Assembly: GCA_012184525.1 (NCBI GenBank)
Contig: WOFQ01000080.1
Coordinates: 1-64,000 of the forward strand
Length of the DNA: 64,000 bases
Direction: 5' to 3'
Origin: Xenoacremonium recifei
Taxonomy: Eukaryota > Ascomycota > Sordariomycetes > Hypocreales > Nectriaceae
The notes beneath the pieces were generated by a model. That model saw only the letters and a list, made by a program, of their open reading frames with translations. It searched no databases and was not told the origin of the DNA. Position 1 is the stretch's first letter; each line of letters opens with the position of its first letter. The translations under genes and the position numbers were made by a program. Positions 55,010-64,000 of the stretch are shown in pieces.

Positions 55010-55975
55010 ATGCCTTCCACACACAAGAAGGAAAAGCCGTGGGATACGGACGACATCGATAAGTGGAAGATTGAGCAGTTCACCGCCAAGGACAATGCCG
55101 GAGGAACCTTCGCCGAGGAGTCGTCCTTCATGACGCTCTTCCCCAAGTATCGCGAAGTCTACCTCAAGGAAGCCTGGCCGCTCATCACGCGCACGCTCGA
55201 AAAACAGGGCATTGCCTGTACGCTCGATCTCGTGGAGGGTTCCATGACGGTGAAGACGACCCGAAAGACGTTCGACCCCGCCGCGATTCTCAACGCACGC
55301 GACCTCATCAAGCTTCTCGCCCGAAGTGTGCCTGCGCCACAGGCCGTGAAGATCATGGATGACGGTATCGCCTGCGACATCATCAAGATCCGAAACTTGG
55401 TTGGCAACAAGGACAGATTTGTCAAGCGACGCCAACGGATATTGGGGCCCAACGGTTCGACGCTGAAGGCGCTGGAGCTGCTCACACAGACGTACATTCT
55501 CGTCCATGGCAACACTGTGTCGGCAATGGGACCATACAAGGGCTTGAAGGAGGTGCGGAGAGTGGTCGAAGATTGCATGGCCAACATTCACCCTGTCTAC
55601 TACATCAAGGAGCTCATGATCAAGCGGGAGCTTGCCAAGGACCCGGAGCTGGCCAACGAGAGCTGGGACCGATTCCTGCCCAACTTCAAGAAGAAGTCGC
55701 TCAACCGCCGTCGTGTGCCACACAATGTCACGGACAAGACCAAGAAGGTGTATACACCTTTCCCGCCAGCTCCAGAGAAGAGCAAGGTGGACCTCCAGAT
55801 CGAGAGCGGCGAGTATTTCTTGGGCAAGCAGGCCAAGGAACGAGCAGCGCAGAACGAGCGGAAAGAGAAGCAGAAGCAAAGAAAGGACGAGAAGGCCAAG
55901 GAGCGGGAGGCCGAGTTTGTGCCGCCGGAAGAGGGCGAGCGACCAAAGAAGAAGCGGAAGAAGTCGTCGGAGTAA
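55010..55975 (+). CDS. KRR1: KRR1, small-subunit processome KH protein
   Basis: Single exon, 321 aa from the ATG at 55010 (the frame is open upstream but the added residues are not family-like). The start MPSTHKKEKPWDTDDIDKWK and the segments FMTLFPKYREVYLKEAWPLI and GIACTLDLVEGSMTVKTT are those of the first, divergent KH domain. The second KH domain carries the loop RRQRILGPNGSTLKALELL and ILVHGNTVSAMGPYKGLKEV. Then follow HPVYYIKELMIKRELAKDPE and SWDRFLPNFKKKSLNRRRVP, and a Lys-rich tail ending in KKKRKKSSE. KRR1 acts in the nucleolus in early 18S rRNA processing. Length matches yeast (316). Confidence 0.97.
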   Translation: MPSTHKKEKPWDTDDIDKWKIEQFTAKDNAGGTFAEESSFMTLFPKYREVYLKEAWPLITRTLEKQGIACTLDLVEGSMTVKTTRKTFDPAAILNARDLIKLLARSVPAPQAVKIMDDGIACDIIKIRNLVGNKDRFVKRRQRILGPNGSTLKALELLTQTYILVHGNTVSAMGPYKGLKEVRRVVEDCMANIHPVYYIKELMIKRELAKDPELANESWDRFLPNFKKKSLNRRRVPHNVTDKTKKVYTPFPPAPEKSKVDLQIESGEYFLGKQAKERAAQNERKEKQKQRKDEKAKEREAEFVPPEEGERPKKKRKKSSE

Positions 55976-56181
55976 CTGGGTGTGTGTCCAAAGGCTATAA
56001 AAGGAATTTTGGTTTACGGATAATGGTAGTTCTAGGAGTCAGTGTCAGTGGACTGTCAATCTACTAGCTCTCGAGGTGTTGTTTGATACCCGAAATTGAC
56101 ATATAAGACAACCTCAAGGCCAACAAGTGAATCACTGTGCTTTGCATTTCATTATGTGCATCATCAATCTGTTTGTACCAT

Positions 56182-57333
56182 TTACAACTTAGACGGCGAC
56201 TCGCTCCCAGTATCAATCTCAATGACAAGTTTGCCAAATTGCTTCCCCTCCTCCATCTCAGTAAACAGCTCGTCAATCTCAGTCAAATTGCCCAAGCCCT
56301 TGACTGTCCGGCTCACAATCGGCCGGATCTTGTGCTCGTTCACAAACGCAATCATGTCCCGGAACTCCTTACGACTGCCCATCGTCGTGCCCTTCAACTC
56401 AATGTTCGCCAGCACCGCCTGTATCAACCAGTCCATCTTGGGCGCCACCGTCATGCCGTACTGCGCAATCACGCCGCCAGGCTTCAACATGCGCACCGTC
56501 TGCGCGACGACTTTGCCGCCCGCGCCGTCAATCACAGCGTCGAGATACGGTCGGTCTGCGGGCAGCAGCTTCTGCAACTCGCGCTCCCACTTCTCGGTCT
56601 TGTAGTTGACGCCGCCGGCCGCGCCCATGCTCTTCGCGCGCGCCAGCTTCGCCTCGTCGCCCGACGTCACGAACACATTGCACCCAAACGCGACTCCGAA
56701 CTGTAGCACTTGCAGCGCAACGCCGCCGCCAATGCCCGTGACAAGGACGTTATGGCCCTTCTTTGCGGCGCCACTCTTCGTCACGAACGCGCGCCAGCCT
56801 GTTAAACCGACCAGCGGCAAGGCGGCGCCCTCGGCGGGCGACAAGTGCGCCGGCGCAGGCTCGACTTCGTCCTCATGCACGACGATGTAGTCCTGCGCGG
56901 TGCCGACCTCGGTCAAGGTCGTGCCTCCGGTGACGGCGAAGGCCAGGGGGTTCTCGGGCGCGGTGAGGTCGGATTCCCAGCCGCGCATGGGGGTGAGGAT
57001 GACGGGCTGGTGGAGGAGGTTGGTGCGGCTGATGGAGGGGCCGAGGGCTACGACAGTGCCATAGCCGTCGGCGAGGAGCGGGTTCTCGAAGGAGATTGCT
57101 GGGTAGAGGTGGTGGCGGATGAAGAGGTCGCGATGGTTGAGTGCCGCGGCGGAGAGCCGGACGAGGACCTCGTTAGGCCCGGGGGTAGGCTTGGCGACGT
57201 CTTTCAGAAGAAGACTGGGAAGCTCGTTAGCATGGATCTGAGGAGAGGCGATACGGTGAGCTGCGATGACCTACGGATAGTAGACCTGGCCTGGCTTGCC
57301 ATCGACCTTTTGGATGGTGAGGGCACGAGGCAT
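56182..57333 (-). CDS. Zinc-less MDR-family oxidoreductase (quinone oxidoreductase-like)
   Basis: Model: complement(56182..57214, 57275..57333), 363 aa, one 60-bp intron (GTAGGT...TCCCAG) splitting a Pro codon. The N-terminal GroES-like domain reads PNEVLVRLSAAALNHRDLFI, with no Cys at the catalytic-zinc position, and lacks the structural four-Cys lobe. Nucleotide domain: VLVTGIGGGVALQVLQFG, with TSGDEAKLARAKSMGAAGGV and GGKVVAQTVRMLKPGGVIAQ. This matches fungal YogA-type or S. pombe SPBC16A3.02c-type members of the medium-chain dehydrogenase superfamily that probably use NADPH. The substrate is unknown. It is divergent from the YeeE gene across 1.4 kb. Confidence 0.88.
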
Positions 57334-58703
57334 CTTGATATCGGGTTGAAACACTCTGCTGTGCAATGTTAGATATGGCGATTACATTATGAGCGCCGGT
57401 AGAACTGATATGGGACGAGATGCCTTATATATGAACTGCCAACTTACAATTGCTAATCCAGATATGTTGGTGATGCTGTCATGAGTTGCGATCAACAGCT
57501 CCCAACTGTAGCTCTCCCCACCCCCACCAAGTCTCTCGCGGCCCCGCATCCGCTGAGGGACCTCGGTATAGCGACCTCGGGTTCGGGAAGTAGACCTGTA
57601 TATAGGTACCTATGCCTGTAATCTACAAGTTGCCTATGCTGAAGATCAATGCCGTGCTTTTTCGTCTAGTCTAGTCTGGGGCAATGGAATGAGACTCAAC
57701 ATCCGGCCGGCCGTTGGGGATGGCAACGTTCGGTTGTGAAGGCTTCAAGTGATTAGAAATGCGGGTATCGCGGGTATTGCGGAGGGGTAAAACGGATAAC
57801 TTGTAGAACTGCTCCCACACAGTTGTATTTTACATACAATCTAGTCTGCAAGAGAAACGAATACGAGAGAAGCAAAAGAAGTCCACATGGTTACGGAGGG
57901 ATGCCCAGGCTCGAGGTTCCAATAACCTACCCTGTACTCGTGCTTGCAAATCCGTCGGGCCTTGTTTTACTTGGGTCACGGGGCAAGAACTAGATCAAAG
58001 AAATTTCGATTTAGAATCTTGTCTAAATTATGAATGGCTTTCGACTAAGGTTCAGCCGCATATTTAAATAGAATGTGCTGATGCTCAGCCTTGTTCTCAC
58101 TGCGTCGCCTTTGCGGCGTTCTTTGCTTACCCCAGGTACCCGATCAACTCCCCGCAGTACTAACGAGGTCCCCGAAGTAGACAGCGAACAAGAGCCTTCA
58201 AAGCAAGGATTCAGCAAGAGCTTGTCAGCACTCTATTGGTAGGAGACAAGGCAATGTCACGACGCCTTCTTGAAACCTCACATTTAAGCCCTCGAAGTTT
58301 AATTGATCAACTCTGCATTTTAAGTGTCTTCTAGTGCACCATTTGGAGAGCCCGATCGATATGCAATGCAAGGTCCCCGAACTGCAGGATCTGATAACGC
58401 AAGCAGCACAGATCGGGGACCTGACAAGACGCCTCCAAGACAATTCTCCCCGGAGATGCCCCTGACGCTATTTATTCCCTGCCGAGGCCAGCAAACTCAC
58501 CAATTGCCGGCCACCAACCCCCCAAAAGCATCAGTTTGTTCCGTGATTAGTCGGAGGTTACCTCGCTGCTTTGATAATCCGTTCGGGGAGAGTGTACGCG
58601 GTGCCTGAACAAGGCCCACTAAGCCCATGCTATAAAGGCACTTAGAACAGACTTCTTGCCGATTGCATCAACATTCGCATTCCTTGCAACATCATTCTCA
58701 GTG
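57334..58703. promoter_or_regulatory. Divergent promoter region, MDR / YeeE-like genes
   Basis: About 1.37 kb between divergent starts. No supported gene; frames at 58023-58608 are short. The right edge, just before 58704, has TATAAAGG at 58631-58638, a possible TATA box for the YeeE-like gene. Confidence 0.45.
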
Positions 58704-59743
58704 ATGGCTTCGTTTCTCTCGGGCGCGGCCTTTGGGGCTGCCATGATCGCGGCGGGCGTTTACCAGCCGTCCGTGGTCATCTCGCAGTTCAAGTTTGAGC
58801 AATTCCACATGCTCCAGGCCTTCCTTGGAGCCACTGCCTCCAGCGCGTGAGTCTCCTTTCTCAACCTCAAACCAAGACATCACTGACACAGCGCTAAAGT
58901 ATCATCTACAAAGTCGCAGAGCGGCTGGGATACGTCTCATTGAAACCTAGGAGCTCGTCTCCCATCGGCCTCTTCTCCAACTACGACGGCAACATCATCG
59001 GTGGCTTCCTCCTGGGTGCCGGCATGGCCCTCACAGGTTCTTGTCCTGGCACCGTCTTCGCTCAAATCGGCGCAGGCTTGCAGACCGGCTTCAACGTTCT
59101 TAACGGCGCGCTCATTGGCGGCATCGCCTGGACTGGCATCATCAACAAGCTCGTCAAGGCGCAGAAGGAGAAGACCGGTGTGCAGTGCCAGACCAGCACG
59201 CTCGACGAAGCCGCCCACATCCCCAAGGCCGCCATGTTCATCGCCTTCCAGGCCTTATGTCTCGCCGCAATCGCTGCCAGTGTTGTGTACTCCAATGGCG
59301 CCGCTGAGTGGACGCTGTTTTCGGCCGGCAGCGGCATCTTCATCGGGCTGGCCCAGCTCTTCAGCATCCTGACGCGGCGCTCGATGCTCGGTGTCTCGAC
59401 CTCGTACGAGGAGGTCGGCAACTACTTCTGGTGGCTGGTCAAGGGCGCCGATAGCAAGTCCCGGCCTGCAGGCTATAAGAACATGGTGTTTACGGCGGGC
59501 GTTGCGGCTGGTGCGTGGGCGCTTGTCACAGCCTTCCCGCAGTTTGCGCTGCCGACGCTGTTCGAGACGCCGGCGAAATGGGCGACGCTCGGGGGTGCCA
59601 TGATGGTTGTGGGCGCGAGAATTGCGGGCGGATGTACGTCTGGACATGGTATTAGTGGACTGTCCATGGGCTCGACGGCCAGTCTGGTGACGATTGGGAC
59701 AGCCTTTGCTGCGGGAGGCTTAGTTGCACCTATGGTGTATTAG
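58704..59743 (+). CDS. YeeE/YedE-family (TsuA-like) sulfur-compound transporter
   Basis: Model: 58704..58846 joined to 58900..59743, 328 aa, one 53-bp intron ending in TAAAG. The start MASFLSGAAFGAAMIAAGVY was chosen because it is the first ATG in frame. The protein is a multi-pass membrane protein with an internal duplication. Half 1 carries GGFLLGAGMALTGSCPGT and half 2 carries GGAMMVVGARIAGGCTSGHG. The Cys in SCPGT and GCTSGHG are the conserved cysteines that pass thiosulfate in bacterial TsuA/YeeE. Ten or so hydrophobic segments are visible. The fungal protein probably takes up thiosulfate or a related sulfur species, but substrate and membrane are inferred. The family is mainly bacterial, so ancient transfer is possible; the intron and codon use look native. 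Confidence 0.9.
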
Positions 59744-59940
59744 AAGGAGGGCGTGGATGGTCAAGAGCTCTGGTTGAAAGATGTATGATGCATTGTCAGA
59801 CTCGGATGCGCAGATAGATTGCAACTCCTTAGATCATATAGAGGCTAGATAGTTGGCCAGCACTCGTATTAAAGCATCTCGCATGATCATTAGAATAGAA
59901 AATAGACCTTAGAATCCCTTGAAGGGCAGCAAGCAAGTGT

Positions 59941-60412
59941 TTACAAGTCTCCTGGACCATCATCCGCCCCCTTCTCCCCACAGCCCTTCCTGGCCGTAAC
60001 CTCAATCTCAATCTTCATCTCCTCCTTCATCAACCCACACTGGACCATCGTCGCCGCAGGTCTTACATTCCCAAACCAATTCTGCAGCACTGGCCAAGTC
60101 TGCGGGAACTCCTCTGCCTTGGGCAAGATGTACCGCACGCGCACGACATCCGCCATCGAGGCGCCAGCCTTTCCGAGAGCCGCGGCGATGTTCTTGAGCG
60201 TCTGGTCGGCCTGCTCGGCGACGGAGGCGGAAATCTGACCGGTCTCATAGTCGTAGCTCCAAGGAGTGAGTTATTGTCCATGCAAGAAGGACTGGGAAGG
60301 AAGATTACCCTGTTGTGCCGCTGACAAAGACCCAAGTCCCCGTGACGACGACGCGGGAGTAGCCGATTTGCGCCTCGAAAGGCGAGGCGGAGGAGATGTT
60401 CTGGCGAGACAT
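59941..60412 (-). CDS. RidA/YjgF-family protein
   Basis: Model: complement(59941..60256, 60309..60412), 139 aa, one 52-bp intron (GTAATC...TTGGAG) splitting a Gly codon; the acceptor is unusual (GGAG). The start MSRQNISSASPFEAQIGYSR is followed by VVVTGTWVFVSGTTGYDY, the usual RidA beta-hairpin. The C-terminal segment VRPAATMVQCGLMKEEMKIE IE carries the RidA signature with Arg and the acidic Glu. RidA proteins deaminate reactive enamine or imine intermediates. Several fungal paralogues exist and this one has an Arg/Glu pattern compatible with catalysis, but its exact role is unknown. It is convergent with the YeeE-like gene. Confidence 0.88.
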
Positions 60413-61044
60413 GCTGCACAGTGAGTCAAGGCGGTATTGCAATTGAATTGAGGATAAAAGATCAGAGTAGAAAGTAAAGCACGTTCTCGAGTTGGTTCAA
60501 TTGGTGATAAAATTACTTACCCGTGTCAATCTAGTGACTCACATCCCGGTCTCGTTCGAGATAGCTGCGATTTAGACGCCGTATCGGACGGCGTTCGTGA
60601 CGTGGGGTCCGGGTCCAAGTCCAGGTTACACAGACATTAGCTGGACCAGCAACCAGTTCCCCGGACCAGCCACGTGGGGGCCCTGTAGAGTGTCAGCCAT
60701 TACTCGGCCGAGAGCCTGCTGTTTAGGCTATATGCTGTCGGAATGAGAACCGGCTTGAAAGTGTGACGATTGGTGCGTAGTAAATACACTCAATATTTCA
60801 TCAAATCAACGTCTTTTGGAGCAGAGAAAATGCTGAGACATCTACTGTAGTCACCGCTTAGGGTACGGAATGATTAAGATTCATGCATAATCTCATATAC
60901 TGGCAATCGTCCGGAACGGATCCTTGAATATTTGTACAAGGTTTTTAAACAAGAGCAGAGGCCTGGTATCAAGTACGTGTACAAATACATCTTCAATCTT
61001 ACACATCCCTCCTTCCATACCCTTCGTGTCCTCGCTGCTGCGAC
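60413..61044. promoter_or_regulatory. RidA promoter and AIM41 3' flank
   Basis: About 630 bp with no gene. The right half is A/T-richer. Confidence 0.5.
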
Positions 61045-61644
61045 TTAGCCAATCACCTCCTTGACCAGCTTGGCCAATTCTTTCCTGTCGACATCTTTAC
61101 CCTCCAGAGCACCCGATAGACGCTTCATGACGTCTCCAATCATCGACTTGGCCTGGGCTCCGGCCGCCTTGGAAGCGTCAACAGCCTCTTGCACCAAGGC
61201 CTTCAGCTCAGCCTCACCCAGCGACTGCACACCACTTCCGGCAATGTACTCTTCCAGGATCTTGATCTGTGCCTCTTCCTTCTCAACAAGATCTTCTCGA
61301 CCAGCAGCCTTGGCCTCTGCCACAGCATCACCAGCACTTTTCTGAAGCTTCCGTATCAAAGCCACAAGCTGTACATCGGTTCGGATAGGGGACGCGGTTT
61401 TGGAGGCATTGAGGTTCGCCGACATGATGGATCGTAGGACAGAGAGACGCGGCGCATCCTTGGCACGCATGGCTGTCTTGAGGTCGGTCTTGAGCTTGGC
61501 CAGCATCGGCGGGGGGGCATCGGCGGCATCGGTTGAGTAGAATCGGCAGGCTGGAGAGAGTCGGCCGACCGTGGCACGAGGGGCAGCTGGGGTTCGTGCT
61601 GCCCGCAGGGCCGCGAAGAAGCGCATTGATGACCGGGAAGCCAT
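61045..61644 (-). CDS. AIM41: AIM41-like mitochondrial protein with GatB/YqeY domain
   Basis: Single exon, 199 aa from the ATG at 61644 (the open frame extends 57 codons upstream but that part is not family-like; Met7 is another candidate). The first 38 residues are Arg/Ala/Ser-rich without acidic residues (MASRSSMRFFAALRAARTP), a clear mitochondrial presequence. The GatB/YqeY domain follows: LAKLKTDLKTAMRAKDAPRL, SVLRSIMSANLNASK, VALIRKLQKSAGDAVAEAKA, EKEEAQIKILEEYI and a C-terminal KSMIGDVMKRLSGALEGKDV. YqeY-like domains bind tRNA in bacterial GatB; AIM41 has no settled function beyond mitochondrial inheritance phenotypes in yeast. Confidence 0.93.
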   Translation of the reverse strand: MASRSSMRFFAALRAARTPAAPRATVGRLSPACRFYSTDAADAPPPMLAKLKTDLKTAMRAKDAPRLSVLRSIMSANLNASKTASPIRTDVQLVALIRKLQKSAGDAVAEAKAAGREDLVEKEEAQIKILEEYIAGSGVQSLGEAELKALVQEAVDASKAAGAQAKSMIGDVMKRLSGALEGKDVDRKELAKLVKEVIG

Positions 61645-64000
61645 TGTTTGATCGCTAGCTTCTTTGAGTGGGATTGAGACTCGAGGTAGAGGGGTCTTCG
61701 GGATCGATTGTGGCAGAATGTTCGTGATGACGGATGAGAACTGAAGCTCAGGGCCGGAGCTCGAACAGCGACCGGCAAGCTCCCGGGCGCTGAAAATTTC
61801 CGGAGTCGAAGCCACGTCAGGCTAGCGGCGTGGACTGTGGAGGGAGATGGCCTGGGTGGCAGGATGACGGACAAGGATTACCAGGATGGACCACCCCGAG
61901 GACGCCGTTTGGGGGGCGCTGAGGCGGTTCAGCGCGGAGAGACTGGGCGCTAAATCCAGGGCTGGGACCAATTGGTGGCCAGCATTTCGGCTGCGTCGTA
62001 GCGGTCGTTGACAAGGCTGACGGTGTAGATGAGAACCGTAGACTTGCCCTCAAACGTCCCTCGTGAATCTCAACGTCTGGGATTCAGGCCTGAGCGGACT
62101 TTGCTGCCCAACCTGGCTCTCCCTTTCACCCGCCCTCCGTTGACGACGTACGCTAAATCACCTGATCTTTCTGACGCCCACAGGCTCATGCGCAGACAAG
62201 GATCGGATATGCTTCCGCTGATATTTGCAGCCCACTAGGGGTGGCACTAGCTCAAGAGATGGCCAGCCGGGGACCGTTCGAGGAAAGGTTCAAGGCCTTT
62301 GCATGGGGTCTTTTCCTTGGTTTGGGGACGAGGACTCGGTTGGCGGTGTTGTCTGTTGTCTCTTTGGACCAGGGTCGGACCGTATCTGCTGTCTGGGAGG
62401 TTAGTCTCGGTAGTCAATGGGGAAGATACCCTTGGGGCCTTGGCCGCCTCGATGATCCGCAAGGGGCGGCTGGTAGACTCGCAGAATGAGGGGAAAGACC
62501 GTCTCGTAGGCGAGCTCAACACCATGGCTCGAGTGATGCCCTTGGGGATGGCGGCAGGGCGTCTGGCTGGCCTCGCGGCGACAGCGGGTTCTCCTGTCCA
62601 GGCGACATGGATAGACGGTCCTGCGTCTTCCCCCTTTGCGACTCTAGCGGGTGTGACTCGAGTTGCAGGTCTCCAGCTTTTCAATCACCGGGTCCCAGCC
62701 TGTCGGTAGCGAGCCCTCCAAGACATGGTTTTGCTGGCAGTAATAAGATGGCAGGGACAGCCACTTGCGAGGGGCTTGTCTATGGACTATTTCCCGTCCT
62801 CCTTTCCCTCCGCCCACCTGGGCACCTTCCGCGATTCATGCCCGACTAGCCAGGTCGCGCCTGCCAACTCCGTGCTCCATACCGGTGAGGAAGGTTCCAA
62901 TGCCTGACCGGCCTCATCGCCTTCCTCCTGCCATTGCGACCTCGCCTCACGTTCTTCTCCTCTTTCTGCCCCTGCCCTGTACTGATTTGTGTCTGGCTCA
63001 TAAAGACACGTGCGCCCTTTCAAGCGTGCCAAATCCTCTGTCCAATCCATCATCATCATCATCATCAAGCCCTCCCGCCTCCGAACCAACAGTCCAAGCC
63101 CAAGACAAGACGCCATCCCGTGCTTTACCAATGGGTACTCCAAACGCCCCTTCCGTCCCAGCCTAGAACATGTACCGCAAGGTAGGAGCTACCCGCCCAG
63201 CAGGCCATCCCCTCGACTCGCCGGCGCCACTGTCGCCTAAACCTTCTCCCAACATCATCCCTTCACCCAGAGGAGAAAAATCCCAAGCCAAAACCGACCA
63301 GTTTCCCTAAATCATCATGCATCATTAGAAAAGTCATCCCGAGCGTGGGGGTCGACCACGTCGAGCTGCGCTGGCTGGCACACCCGCTGTTACCGTTGCC
63401 ATGCCCCCCCTGTTCAACTTATACCCAAACAACTTCCTCCCGCTGGCATCCCGCATCATACCGGCCCCGTTCACGACGGCCCAGAACCCACCGAACGCGG
63501 GCAAGATCCTCATCGACGTGGCTTCCGGCCAATGCAGACGTACCTATCGTTTCACCGGTCAGCAAACCTCAGCACCCCCGCGCTCCTTCGACGGCTCTTC
63601 CCGACAGGGCTCACTTACACTGGGAAATAGGCCTGCAGTAATGGGAAGCGCCACTTGCGTCAGTCTATCTCTTTCGACCCGGTCCCCGGCGGCGCCGCAA
63701 TACGGGGGATCTCACCTTGAATGCAGGGTTGGCCGCCTCACTCCTGGCTTGCGCGACCAACAGTTGGAAGTCGTTGAAGGCCATTCTAAATAGCCGTGAT
63801 CAGCAGGGAACACAACCATGGGCGCCTCGGAAAACCCACCCCGAGAGCTGTATAAAGGGATATAGCGCCACCGAATACAGCATCTGTCCGATGTTTGCCG
63901 TGTTGGCCATACCGATATCGCGGTCCCTGGGATCTGTTTGTTCAAATCGTCAACCTCAGTGCCCATAATCTATCGGAGATTGGCTTGGCAGACATACCAC
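61645..64000. other. Terminal 2.3-kb stretch without a supported gene
   Basis: The left part is the AIM41 promoter. A (CAT)6 microsatellite lies at 63048-63065. Open frames on both strands at 62240-63240 and 63345-63970 have biased composition and no recognised domain. A gene that continues past the window edge cannot be excluded for the last 600 bp. Confidence 0.45.

Noticed and set aside
54818..55879. A 353-codon minus-strand frame opposite KRR1
   Set aside because: Antisense shadow; KRR1 on the plus strand is unmistakable.
21908..61961. A shared 14-mer CGCTAAATCCAGGG at 21908 (ERG1 upstream) and 61948 (AIM41 upstream)
   Set aside because: In 64 kb on both strands a handful of identical 14-mers is expected by chance; no third copy was seen near other genes.
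63401..63793. A frame containing a segment like GKILIDVASGQCRRTY, faintly like the N-terminus of acyl-CoA synthetases
   Set aside because: The rest of the frame shows no AMP-binding motifs and the resemblance is too short; a gene running off the edge cannot be judged.

Overview
The window looks like a nuclear chromosome segment of a filamentous ascomycete, most likely a Sordariomycete. Genes are broken by short introns (mostly 48-70 bp, some 150-250 bp) with GTRNGT donors and CTNAC-type branch sites. The gene set is typically fungal: squalene epoxidase, an AA9 lytic polysaccharide monooxygenase with a chitin-binding tail, a SAT4/HAL4 kinase, BUB3, and a mitochondrial inner-membrane protease. 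I assigned no species. I rebuilt exon structures by hand from splice motifs and protein similarity recalled from memory, and checked that the codon phases join. No transcript or database evidence was used.

Layout. 0-10 kb: a LEU5-type mitochondrial carrier (-), a METTL4-like MT-A70 methyltransferase (+), mitoribosomal protein uL23m (-), an unknown conserved protein (+), an MME1-type mitochondrial carrier (-) and IMP2 (-). 10-18 kb: eIF2-alpha (-) divergent from BUB3 (+), an unknown protein with an in-frame TAG in its simplest model (-), and an aldo-keto reductase (-). 18-26 kb: a 1036-residue PPR-like protein (+), ERG1 (+) and ALG5 (-). 26-34 kb is gene-poor except for one low-complexity conserved protein (-). 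34-44 kb: PP4 regulatory subunit PSY2 (+), an AFG2/DRG1-like double AAA ATPase (-), a probable mitochondrial protein (+) and a SEC4/Rab8 GTPase (-). 45-52 kb: AA9-CBM18 LPMO (-), HSP10 (-) and a SAT4/HAL4 kinase (-). 54-62 kb: uL11m (-) divergent from KRR1 (+), an MDR oxidoreductase (-), a YeeE/YedE sulfur transporter (+), a RidA protein (-) and an AIM41/YqeY protein (-). The last 2.3 kb holds no gene I can support.

A recurring theme is mitochondrial function. LEU5, uL23m, MME1, IMP2, HSP10, uL11m and AIM41 are all nuclear genes for mitochondrial proteins, and the PPR-like protein and the 40.9-kb gene are probable additions. I see no CRISPR array, tRNA, rRNA, intact transposon or obvious secondary-metabolite cluster. 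I did not find a clear new multi-gene system. The best leads are single-gene oddities: the TAG-interrupted frame, a GC-AG intron in PSY2, an AAA ATPase with a degenerate first Walker B, a four-codon uORF next to the PPR gene, and promoter motifs at ERG1, SEC4 and HSP10.
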